From Clostridia bacterium (lineage in GTDB: Bacteria > Bacillota > Clostridia > Oscillospirales > Acutalibacteraceae), in NCBI GenBank assembly GCA_017428625.1, contig JAFRQM010000045.1, forward strand, positions 1 to 64,000: DNA of 64,000 nucleotides. Direction: 5' to 3'. A model generated the notes under the pieces. That model had not been told where the DNA came from and did no database searches. It was given only the letters and a program-made list of their open reading frames with translations. This document shows positions 8,512-16,428 of this stretch, piece after piece. Within the stretch, counting starts at the first letter, position 1; each line of letters begins with the position of its first letter. The position numbers were made by a program, and so were the translations under genes.

Positions 8512-9684
8512 TCAAATTGTATTTTTGCTAATACCGAAAAGTTTTACGAACCACTGTATTATTTTCAGAAAAATTCTGACAATACTGTTCAAATTAATTG
8601 CTGTTGCTTTTTCTTCAAAACGTAAAACCGGCATTTCGGCGGCAAGAGACATTGCCCAGACTTTATCAAAGTCAAATTCTGCAAATGTTCCTTTTTTATT
8701 CATTTCCGATTTGTTGAACGGCTTAAAATCGTCTGCATAATAACCGGAAAGCTCTGTTTCACATGATGTGTCAAGATAATAACAGCCGCTGACAAGCTTC
8801 GGCTCATTCAGGTCTTCTGTGCACCAGTCAATAACGGATATATCTCCCGCAACCGGATTTCCTCCTTTGTCGGATGTTGCGCTGACATTCCCTGTATTGC
8901 AGGTGTTATGCAATGAAAGATAATATTTGCCCGGTTTTTCTCCTAAGCCGGTGTTGCCTTGAAGAAGACCTAAAATACCGCCGGTTGCCGTATATTTGTT
9001 GTTATCTTTTACTGTAATATTCCCTGAATTGCGGCAATCGGATATCTGACTGTCATATGCTTTACCCAAAATACCGCCGGTGATTGTCCCGTAATTATTA
9101 TTCTGTTCTTTACAATGAAAATCTATTGTAATGTTGCCGCAATTAACACATTCAGCAAGAGAACTGCCCGATAAATACCCGGCGACTCCGCCGGAAATCA
9201 AAAACTCTCCTTTTTCTTTGGATTTTAAGACAATATTAACATTGTTAACACACTCTGAAATAATTGATTCAAACGAGTAACCGCAAACGCCTGCCGCTGT
9301 AACATTGTCGGTTTTTAAATCAATGAGTCCGTTAATTATTATCCCCTTTATTTCTGCACCTTCAGCACACCCGAAAAGCCCCGCATACTTGTTTTCTCTG
9401 ATGTCGGTTATATTCAACCCGGTAATTGTGCGAAGTTTGCCGTCAATTATTCCCGTAAACGGTGTTTCTTTTGTTCCTATCGGCACCCAGTTTTCAAAAC
9501 CGCCGAGATCAATATCACTCATCAGAATATATTTTCCGCTTAAGTTGTTGCGGATATTGTCAAGTTCCTGCGCGGTGCGGATCGGAGTGTAGCCTGCCGG
9601 CACATCTTCATTCTCCGCAAAAACAGGTTCTGCAATTCCGCAAAACATTGTTAATGTGAGCAGTAAACAAATAACTTTTTTCAT
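8512..9684 (-). CDS. Secreted GLUG-motif repeat protein
   Basis: A 390-residue protein with a signal peptide (MKKVICLLLTLTMFCGIAEPVFA). Residues 30-290 carry repeated right-handed beta-helix units: YAGLFGCAEGAEIKGI, AAGVCGYSFESIISECVN, SGGVAGYLSGSSLAECVN, TGGILGKAYDSQISDCRN, TGGILGLLQG. They have the GG[IV]xG...I.[ED]C.N rhythm of GLUG-type surface proteins. The C-terminus is an amphipathic, aromatic tail (IVRIFLKIIQWFVKLFG) that resembles the tails of two other secreted proteins in this window. It is probably extracellular and surface-associated, with an adhesion or scaffold role. It is first in a minus-strand pair with the ceramidase-like gene. Confidence 0.8.
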   Translation of the reverse strand: MKKVICLLLTLTMFCGIAEPVFAENEDVPAGYTPIRTAQELDNIRNNLSGKYILMSDIDLGGFENWVPIGTKETPFTGIIDGKLRTITGLNITDIRENKYAGLFGCAEGAEIKGIIINGLIDLKTDNVTAAGVCGYSFESIISECVNNVNIVLKSKEKGEFLISGGVAGYLSGSSLAECVNCGNITIDFHCKEQNNNYGTITGGILGKAYDSQISDCRNSGNITVKDNNKYTATGGILGLLQGNTGLGEKPGKYYLSLHNTCNTGNVSATSDKGGNPVAGDISVIDWCTEDLNEPKLVSGCYYLDTSCETELSGYYADDFKPFNKSEMNKKGTFAEFDFDKVWAMSLAAEMPVLRFEEKATAINLNSIVRIFLKIIQWFVKLFGISKNTI

Positions 9685-9793
9685 TTTTCCCCTTTCATAC
9701 CAATATTATAACTATCCATTTTAAATAATACCAAATAAAAAATACTTTGTAAACATTATGTTTATCATATCTGCAAATAGATATTCATATTTG

Positions 9794-9822
9794 TTGACAT
9801 TTATATTTTTTTATTTTATTAT
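9794..9822 (+). promoter_or_regulatory. Promoter of glyS
   Basis: TTGACA (9794-9799), 17 nt, TATTAT (9817-9822). Transcription would start near 9829, leaving a 40-nt leader, too short for a T-box. Confidence 0.75.
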
Positions 9823-9868
9823 ATTCAGCGTTAAGTCAAGGTTAAAACACCGAAGGAGATTGAAATAA

Positions 9869-11248
9869 ATGCAAAACACCGAAAAAACAATGGAGAAAAT
9901 CGTCAACCTCTGCAAACAGAGAGGTTTTATTTTTGCGGGCAGCGACATTTACGGCGGCCTCGCAAACACATGGGATTACGGTCCCCTCGGCGCGAGAATG
10001 AAAAACAATGTCAAAGACACCTGGCGCAAGCGTTTCATACAGGAGCGCCGCAACAGCTTTGAAGTTGATGCCGACATCCTTATGCACCCCAGAGTATGGG
10101 AGGCAAGCGGCCATGTCGCGAGTTTCTCCGACCCCTTGCTTGACTGCAAAGAGTGCAAAATGCGCCACAGAGCCGACAATCTTATTGACGACTTTGACCC
10201 CGACGCCCACGCCGACGGTATGACAAAGGAGGAGATGTTCCAATACATCAAGGATCACTCCATCCCCTGCCCGAACTGCGGCAAACACAACTTCACCGAC
10301 ATCCGCGAGTTCAACCTTATGTTCCAGACCTTCCGTGGTGTTACCAACGACTCCAAAAGCGTTATTTATCTGCGCCCCGAAAACGCACAGGGCGAATATG
10401 TCAACTATCAGAACGTTCAGCGCACCATGCGCGCGAAACTGCCTTTCTCAATCGGTCAGATAGGCAAGGCGTTCCGCAACGAAATCACGCCCGGCAACTT
10501 CACCTTCCGCACAATCGAATTTGAGCAGATGGAGTTCCAGACCTTCTGCAAAGAGGGCGCCGACGGCGAGCTTTACGACTATTTCAAGGCTTACGGCAAA
10601 AAATATTTTGAAGATCTGGGCATCGCCCCCGAACATCTCCGCTACCACGACCACGAAAAACTCGCTCACTACGCCAAAGCGGCGTGCGATATAGAATTTC
10701 TGTTCCCCTTCGGCTGGGGCGAAATCAACGGCACTCACAACAGAACGGATTTCGACCTTACCCGCCACCAGGAATACAGCGGTCAGAAACTCGAATATCT
10801 CGACCCCGACACAAACGAAAAATTCATCCCCTACATCATTGAATCCACCTACGGCCTCGACAGAACCGTTCTCGCGCTTCTCTGCGAGGCTTATGACGAG
10901 GAAGTGCTTGACGCCGAAAAGAACGACACCCGCGTTGTGCTTCATTTAAGCCCCGTCGTCGCCCCCTTCAAGGCTGCTGTTCTGCCCCTTTCAAAGAAAC
11001 TCAGCGACGACGCTCTTAAAGTGTATGAGAGCCTTCAGAAAAAATATATGGTCGATTTCGATGAAACCGGCTCTATAGGCAAGCGCTACCGCAGAGAAGA
11101 CGAAATCGGCACACCCCTTTGCATAACCTACGATTTCGATTCGCAGCAGGACGGCTGCGTAACCGTGCGCGACCGCGACACAATGGAACAGGTGCGCATT
11201 AAAATCGACGAACTCGACGAATACATCGGCAGCAGAATAGTGTTTTAA
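9869..11248 (+). CDS. glyS: Glycyl-tRNA synthetase, single-chain (alpha2) type
   Basis: A 459-residue class II synthetase that charges tRNA-Gly in the cytoplasm. It has the bacterial/eukaryotic-type GlyRS order. The N-terminal motif is RGFIFAGSDIYGGLANTWDYGPLG, followed by a zinc-binding insertion (CKECKMRH, then CPNCGKHNF). Motif 2 lies in AFRNEITPGNFTFRTIEFEQME, motif 3 in STYGLDRTVLALL, and the anticodon-binding domain follows at about 360-459. AAGGAG precedes the ATG. The gene is monocistronic, with a near-consensus promoter and a strong terminator. Confidence 0.97.
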   Translation: MQNTEKTMEKIVNLCKQRGFIFAGSDIYGGLANTWDYGPLGARMKNNVKDTWRKRFIQERRNSFEVDADILMHPRVWEASGHVASFSDPLLDCKECKMRHRADNLIDDFDPDAHADGMTKEEMFQYIKDHSIPCPNCGKHNFTDIREFNLMFQTFRGVTNDSKSVIYLRPENAQGEYVNYQNVQRTMRAKLPFSIGQIGKAFRNEITPGNFTFRTIEFEQMEFQTFCKEGADGELYDYFKAYGKKYFEDLGIAPEHLRYHDHEKLAHYAKAACDIEFLFPFGWGEINGTHNRTDFDLTRHQEYSGQKLEYLDPDTNEKFIPYIIESTYGLDRTVLALLCEAYDEEVLDAEKNDTRVVLHLSPVVAPFKAAVLPLSKKLSDDALKVYESLQKKYMVDFDETGSIGKRYRREDEIGTPLCITYDFDSQQDGCVTVRDRDTMEQVRIKIDELDEYIGSRIVF

Positions 11249-11255
11249 TCTCACA

Positions 11256-11278
11256 AAGGGCGGCAAAGCCGCCCTTTT
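11256..11278 (+). terminator. Terminator of glyS
   Basis: GGGCGGC-AAA-GCCGCCC followed by TTTT, 10 nt after the stop codon. Confidence 0.9.
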
Positions 11279-11286
11279 CAGTCAAT

Positions 11287-11645
11287 CAGAGGTCAGATTC
11301 CTGATTCCCTCCGCATAGGAGTCAGGAAGTAGGAGTTAGGAGTTAGAAATTATCGGCGAACAGAAGTAGAAATCAGATTAAAAAATGTAGGGCACGGATA
11401 CATCCGTGCCGTCATCCAACATCCAAAATCCAACATCTGACATCCAATATCCGGAACGTAGGGAACGCGGTTCCGCGTTCCGCCGCTGTCATAGCCCCCC
11501 AAGGGGGAGGTGGCACGGCGTAAGCCGTGACGGAAGGGGGCAAACCGTAATAAACCCCAAACTCTCCGGAACGCATATATGCGTTCCCTACACCCGTTTC
11601 CCCTCTCCCTCGTCTGACATCCAAAATCCAACATCCAGAATCTAA
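11287..11645. repeat. Large composite of dispersed repeats
   Basis: In order there are five parts. First, a TTAGG/GTAGG tract (11287-11375). Second, a variant palindrome GGCACGGAT-AC-ATCCGTGCC (11391-11410). Third, ATCC units with the GGAACGCGG hairpin (11462-11481). Fourth, a second element type, TCATAGCCCCCCAAGGGGG then AGGTGGC and ACGGAAGGGG (11489-11538). Fifth, a perfect palindrome GGAACGCATATATGCGTTCC (11568-11587) and final ATCC units (11622-11642). No gene is visible. Confidence 0.8.
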
Positions 11646-11662
11646 GCCCCGGAGGTTTTCTT

Positions 11663-12922
11663 ATGTCCGCTCCGCTCGCAGACCGGCTCAGACCGCAGAA
11701 AATTGAAGATATAGTCGGGCAGAAGCATCTGCTCGGCGAAGGCAAGCCGCTCGGCAACATAATAAAGTCGGGTGAACTTCCCAATATGGTGTTTTACGGC
11801 CCCTCGGGCGTGGGCAAAACCACGCTCGCGGGCATAATCGCAAAAGCCACCGACCGCTGCCTCGTAAAACTCAACGGCACAACCGCGGGCACGGCGGATA
11901 TCAAAGAGGCTATCGCAAAACTTGACACCTTTTTGGCGCCCAACGGCATTCTCCTTTATCTTGACGAAATTCAGTATTTCAACAAAAAACAGCAGCAGAC
12001 CCTGCTTGAATATATTGAGAACGGGGCGATAACCCTTATCGCCTCCACCACCGAAAACCCTTATTTCTATGTTTATAACGCCATCCTCTCGCGCTCCACG
12101 GTTTTTGAATTCAAAAGCGTGCCCGCCGAAGAGATTGAACGCGCCGTTGTGCGCGCCTTCGGCTTTCTGAGCGAAGAACGCAAAGAAACTTACGAAATCG
12201 AAGACGGCGTTGTCGCTTATATTTCCCGCTCCTGCGGCGGCGATGTGCGCAAAGCGATGAACGCCGTTGAACTGTGCTGCCTCGCCGCGTCCGGCGGCAA
12301 TGAAAAGCGCGTAACCCTCGAAACCGCCTCGGCTCTCACGCAAAAAAGCGCCATGAAATACGACCGCGACGGCGATGAGCATTACGACATTGTTTCGGCT
12401 TATCAGAAATCAATGCGCGGCTCCGACCCCGACGCCGCCCTTCACTACCTTGCCCGCCTTCTCGAAGCGGGAGACCTGCCCTCCGCCTGCCGCCGCCTTC
12501 TGGTGTGCGCGTGCGAGGATGTGGGTCTTGCCTATCCGCAGATTATCCCCACAGTCAAGGCGGCTGTGGATATCGCCATGGCTGTCGGCCTGCCCGAGGC
12601 GCGAATCCCCCTTGCCGATGCCGTTATTCTCGTTTGCAACTCGCCCAAATCGAATTCGGGCGCTTGCGCGATTGACGCGGCAATGGCTGATGTGCAAAAA
12701 GGTCTCACCGGCCCCGTGCCCCGTCAGCTGCAAAACAAGCATTACGACGGCGAAGACAACCCCAACAAAGGGCAGAATTATAAATACGCGCACTCCTTCC
12801 CGAACCACTGGGTTAAACAGCAGTATCTCCCCGACGCCATAAAAGACCGCGTTTATTATGAATTCGGCGACAATAAAAACGAACAGGCGGCAAAAGAATA
12901 CTGGTCCCGAACTAAAAAATAA
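11663..12922 (+). CDS. rarA: Replication-associated recombination protein A (AAA+ ATPase)
   Basis: A 419-residue RarA/MgsA family ATPase acting at stalled replication forks. Residues 1-30 carry the family signature PLADRLRPQKIEDIVGQKHLL. Walker A is GPSGVGKTT (residues about 48-56), Walker B LYLDEIQYFNKKQQ, sensor ASTTENPYF, and the C-terminal tetramerisation/MgsA domain ends GPVPRQLQNKHYDGEDNPNKGQ, very typical of the family. Ribosome site GGAGG precedes the ATG. It lies between two repeat elements. Confidence 0.95.
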   Translation: MSAPLADRLRPQKIEDIVGQKHLLGEGKPLGNIIKSGELPNMVFYGPSGVGKTTLAGIIAKATDRCLVKLNGTTAGTADIKEAIAKLDTFLAPNGILLYLDEIQYFNKKQQQTLLEYIENGAITLIASTTENPYFYVYNAILSRSTVFEFKSVPAEEIERAVVRAFGFLSEERKETYEIEDGVVAYISRSCGGDVRKAMNAVELCCLAASGGNEKRVTLETASALTQKSAMKYDRDGDEHYDIVSAYQKSMRGSDPDAALHYLARLLEAGDLPSACRRLLVCACEDVGLAYPQIIPTVKAAVDIAMAVGLPEARIPLADAVILVCNSPKSNSGACAIDAAMADVQKGLTGPVPRQLQNKHYDGEDNPNKGQNYKYAHSFPNHWVKQQYLPDAIKDRVYYEFGDNKNEQAAKEYWSRTKK

Positions 12923-12932
12923 AAGCACCCTC

Positions 12933-13025
12933 TGTCATAGCCCCCCAAGGGGGAGGTGGCTTGCGGGTTCATCCCGCAAGACGGAAGGGTTCCCCTCCAA
13001 AATCCACCATCCAAAATCCGGAACA
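12933..13025. repeat. Second-type intergenic element plus ATCC units
   Basis: TGTCATAGCCCCCCAAGGGG then AGGTGGC, a small hairpin CTTGCGGG-TTCAT-CCCGCAAG, and ACGGAAGGG, followed by ATCC units. The frame is shared with 11489-11538 and, inverted, with 54606-54730, but the central hairpin differs. Confidence 0.7.
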
Positions 13026-13087
13026 GCAGGGGCAACTGTCAACCGCCCGCCAAACACTCACCATCCGTAACCGAAAGGAATAAAACC

Positions 13088-13384
13088 ATGATTAAACACA
13101 CCGTATGTTTCAAACTCAAAGACAATTCGCCCGAAAACTGCGAAAAGGCAAAACAGGTTCTCCTCTCAATGCGGGGCAACGTTCCCCAACTGCGCTCCAT
13201 CGAGGCGGGCGTTGATTTTCTGCGCTCCGGGCGCTCCTACGATGTGATTCTTCAGGTGGTTGTCGATGACGAGGCGGCTCTTGAAGCCTATCAGAAAGAC
13301 CCCTACCACTGCTCCGTTGTCAAGCCGCATATGCACGCCGTGCGCGAAACAAGCGTCGCCGTCGATTTCGTTATTGACGAATGA
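13088..13384 (+). CDS. Dabb-domain (stress-responsive alpha/beta barrel) protein
   Basis: A 98-residue protein of the Dabb family: start MIKHTVCFKLKD, central SYDVILQVVVDDEAALEAYQKDPYH, and VKPHMHAVRETSVAVDF. This is a dimeric ferredoxin-like barrel whose role in most bacteria is unknown. The start ATG follows GAAAGGAATAAAACC. The stop overlaps the ATG of the RNA methyltransferase gene (ATGA), so the two are co-translated. Confidence 0.85.
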   Translation: MIKHTVCFKLKDNSPENCEKAKQVLLSMRGNVPQLRSIEAGVDFLRSGRSYDVILQVVVDDEAALEAYQKDPYHCSVVKPHMHAVRETSVAVDFVIDE

Positions 13385-14562
13385 GCGGCAAAAACAGCAT
13401 AAAAAAAGAGCAGGCGCCCTGCCCCTATGCAAAAAAATGCGGCGGCTGCCAGCTTATGAATATGACCTATCCCGAACAACTTTCGTGGAAAACCGCCCGT
13501 TGCATAAAACTGCTCGGGCGTTTCTGCCATGTGGAAGATATTATCGGAATGCAGAACCCCGCCCACTACCGCAACAAAGTGCAGGCGGCGTATCAGTTCA
13601 CGCGTTCGGGCAAAGTGGTTTCGGGCGTTTATCAGTCCGGCACGCACAATGTTGTCAATGTCAACTCCTGCCTGACCGAAGACATAAAAGCGGATGAAAT
13701 CACGGTTTATATCCGTTCGCTTCTGCCCCGCTTCAGGATTCTGCCCTACAACGAAGACACAAAAGCGGGCTTCCTGCGCCATGTGCTTGTGCGCAGAGGG
13801 TTCTCGTCGGGCGAGATTATGGTGGTGCTCGTCGGCGCCAACCCCTGTTTTCCGATGAAGAACCGCCTTTGCGACGCTCTCGTTGAGCGATTCCCCGAAA
13901 TTACAACCGTGGTTTTCAACATAAACCCGCACAAAACAAGTATGGTGCTCGGCGAACGCAGCGAAACGCTTTACGGCAAAGGGTTTATTGAAGACACACT
14001 GTGCGGCTGCGCCTTCCGGATTTCCCCCGCCTCGTTTTATCAGATTAACCCCGTGCAGACCGGGATTTTATACAACACGGCGATTTCTTTTGCAGGCCTC
14101 AATAAAAACAGCACCGTAATTGACGCCTACTGCGGCACAGGCACCATAGGCATAGCCGCGGCAAAATACGCGGGCAGCGTCACGGGCGTTGAACTTAACC
14201 CCGACGCCGTCAGAGACGCGGTTTTCAACGCCAAACGCAACAAAACCGACAACATAGCCTTCGTTAAAGCCGACGCGGGCGAATATATGCTTGAGGCGGC
14301 AAAGCAGGGCGAAAAGGCGGATATCGTCTTTATGGACCCGCCCCGAGCGGGCTCCGATAAAAAGTTCCTCTCTTCGCTTGTCAGCCTTGCCCCCGAAAAA
14401 ATCGTTTATATATCCTGCAACCCCGAAACCCTTGCCCGCGACCTCGCATACCTCACAAAAAACGGTTATAAAGTCAAAAAAATCCAACCCATCGATATGT
14501 TCCCGTTTACCAGCCATTGCGAAGTTATCGCGTTAATAATGCGAAACTTCTCATCGAAATAA
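13381..14562 (+). CDS. 23S rRNA (uracil-5-)-methyltransferase, RlmD/RumA (TrmA) family
   Basis: A 393-residue SAM-dependent RNA m5U methyltransferase. It has an N-terminal iron-sulfur type motif CPYAKKCGGCQL. The FYQINPVQT segment precedes the SAM-binding core (IDAYCGTGTIGIAAA), followed by VFMDPPRAG, the nucleophile motif ISCNPETLARDL, and the C-terminal DMFPFTSHCE. It lacks the N-terminal TRAM domain present in many RumA proteins, which makes it short. Whether it modifies 23S U747, U1939 or both cannot be told. It overlaps the Dabb gene by 4 nt. Confidence 0.9.
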   Translation: MSGKNSIKKEQAPCPYAKKCGGCQLMNMTYPEQLSWKTARCIKLLGRFCHVEDIIGMQNPAHYRNKVQAAYQFTRSGKVVSGVYQSGTHNVVNVNSCLTEDIKADEITVYIRSLLPRFRILPYNEDTKAGFLRHVLVRRGFSSGEIMVVLVGANPCFPMKNRLCDALVERFPEITTVVFNINPHKTSMVLGERSETLYGKGFIEDTLCGCAFRISPASFYQINPVQTGILYNTAISFAGLNKNSTVIDAYCGTGTIGIAAAKYAGSVTGVELNPDAVRDAVFNAKRNKTDNIAFVKADAGEYMLEAAKQGEKADIVFMDPPRAGSDKKFLSSLVSLAPEKIVYISCNPETLARDLAYLTKNGYKVKKIQPIDMFPFTSHCEVIALIMRNFSSK

Positions 14563-14584
14563 ATTTCCGAATCTTATCGCATTC

Positions 14585-14650
14585 TGACCTCTTTCTCGTC
14601 CAGAATCCGACATCCAACCCGTAGGGCACGCATATATGCGTGCCGCCAAA
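14585..14650. repeat. Dispersed mosaic repeat with perfect palindrome
   Basis: AGAATCCGACATCC units, GTAG, then GGCACGCATATATGCGTGCC (14625-14644). It begins within 25 nt of the methyltransferase stop. Confidence 0.75.
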
Positions 14651-14726
14651 CAGCCTCCGCCTTTGAAAGCGCGGGTATCCGTTAATCGAAGCGCCGCAAA
14701 TCCGTTAAAAAGCACAGGGGTGAAAA

Positions 14727-16354
14727 ATGAGTATGAAAAGTTCAAATTTCATAGAAGTAACCGCTTCTGTAGAAAACTTTGAGAAGATGCGTTCTTTTAC
14801 GGAAGAAAAACTGAAAAAAAATAATATCAACAGAGAAATAAGCGACGAAACACTCCTCGTGTTCGAAGCCCTGTTTCACAATATGCTCAACCGTGGCTTT
14901 GAGGATACGCCGCTGACAATCAGAGTCAGAAAAAGCTTCGGTGAAATAAATATCAATATTGAGTTTAAAGGGGAGCCGTTTGTCGCGTTCGGCAGCGAAC
15001 CCGGCAGTTCCGCCCCCGAAGACAGCATTTTAACGGCGTTCGAAGATAAATTTGATTGCAACTACTGGAACGGCTGTAATCATATCCGTATCGTTGTGAA
15101 AAGAAGCTTTAAGAGCTCACTTTTCCTGGGGTTTATCGCTGTTTTTTCGGCAATCCTGGTTTATATCCCGATAAACGCCTTCGTAAGTCTCAACGCTCAG
15201 CTGACCCTGGCGGACAAAATCGTTTTCCCGTTGGTAAAAATGTTTTCCAACGCAATGCTTATGGTCGGCGCGCCGGTAACGTTTTTCTCTTTGCTGAAAA
15301 ATTTTACCGATATCTACATCATATCCGAAAGCAACCGTGTCGGCAGACGGCTGCAGGTAAAAACATTAATAACTTCCGTTATAGCGGTCATTCTCGCGAT
15401 CGGCTCGAGTTTTATCATAGCGTTCGTAATGAGCGATCAACTCAGCGAACTTTCCGATGGCACCTGGATCGGCGGAAAAACCCCGTCTTTTTCCGAGATG
15501 ATCGAATCATCGGTGCCGTCCGGTATTTTCGCGCCCTTTGAAACGATTATGCCTGTTCCGCTTATTATTGTGGCGTTGATAGTCGCTTATGCTTTTTGCA
15601 CGTCGGCAAACACTTCGATAAACTGAAAAAAGCAATAGATATCGGCTACACCCTGTTTTCCAGAATGCTTCAGGTCGTTATGTATGCTTTTCCGTTCTTC
15701 TGCTTTCTGGCGTTACTTTACCCTCTTTTGGGAGAAGGGTATGAAACGCTTCTTACGATTCTGGCGGTCATAGGTTTATCTGCCGCAAGTCTGTCTGTCC
15801 TCGCGGTCTTTTATCTTGTCCGTCTTCTTATCGGCGGCGTGAAAATCAAATCTTTTTTTAAGCATTTTCTGCCTTTTGTCAAGGAAAACTACAGCATCGG
15901 GTCCGCTATCGACGCGGTCCCGTTCAATGTGCGTTATTGCTCAAGAAAATACGGAATGTCACGCAAAAGCATTACCGACAAGTTTAAGATTCTTGCTCAG
16001 TTGAATCTTGACGGGAACTGTTTTCTTATCATGCTTATGTCAATGCTGTTTGTGTTTATGATGGGGGACAGAGCGTCGTGGTATCATATTCTGGTTATTG
16101 CCATACTGGTTGTGTTTCTTTCTTTCGGCGCGCCGAATCAACCCGGCTCCGTTCTGATAGGCACTCTGATTGTCGCGTTGTTTTTACAGGGCGACTCTCT
16201 GATACCTACGGCGGTCTATCTGGAAGTGTTTTTCGGAGGAATCCAGAACATAATCAACGTAACGGGCGATCTGGTAACCGTTGCCATTGAGGAGAACCGC
16301 CGGTTGTCTGCAACCGCTTCCGGGGCTGAAAGCCGGCAAAAAAACAACGAATAA
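14727..16354 (+). pseudogene. Cation:dicarboxylate/amino-acid symporter (DAACS family), broken by a -1 frameshift
   Basis: Two adjoining frames make one protein of about 542 residues. The first (14727-15626) has an N-terminal soluble domain of about 125 residues, resembling an RsbW-like ATPase fold, then membrane helices of a DAACS transporter. It ends SANTSIN at a premature stop. The second (from about 15596) continues as LHVGKHFDKLKKAIDIG and holds the remaining helices with the family segments FGAPNQPGSVLIGTL and LEVFFGGIQNIINVTGD. The break is at a run of five Ts (15593-15597); one added T restores GCT TTT TTG CAC. It may be a real null allele or a sequence error. It would import C4-dicarboxylates or acidic amino acids with Na+ or H+. 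A 16-bp palindrome follows at 16370-16385. Confidence 0.8.
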
Positions 16355-16428
16355 AACAAAGCTCCCGCTCTGCCGGCGCCGGCAGTAAAAAAGTTCAATT
16401 ACAACTTGCGAACAGGAGAGGATAACCT

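Noticed and set aside
9685..9868. T-box leader before glyS
   Set aside because: The mapped promoter leaves only about 40 nt of leader and no T-box motif (AGGGTGGNACCGCG) is present.
15582..15602. Programmed -1 frameshift in the symporter gene
   Set aside because: Zero-frame codons GCT TTT TGC do not form an X-XXY-YYZ slippery heptamer and no strong stem follows; deletion or sequence error is simpler.
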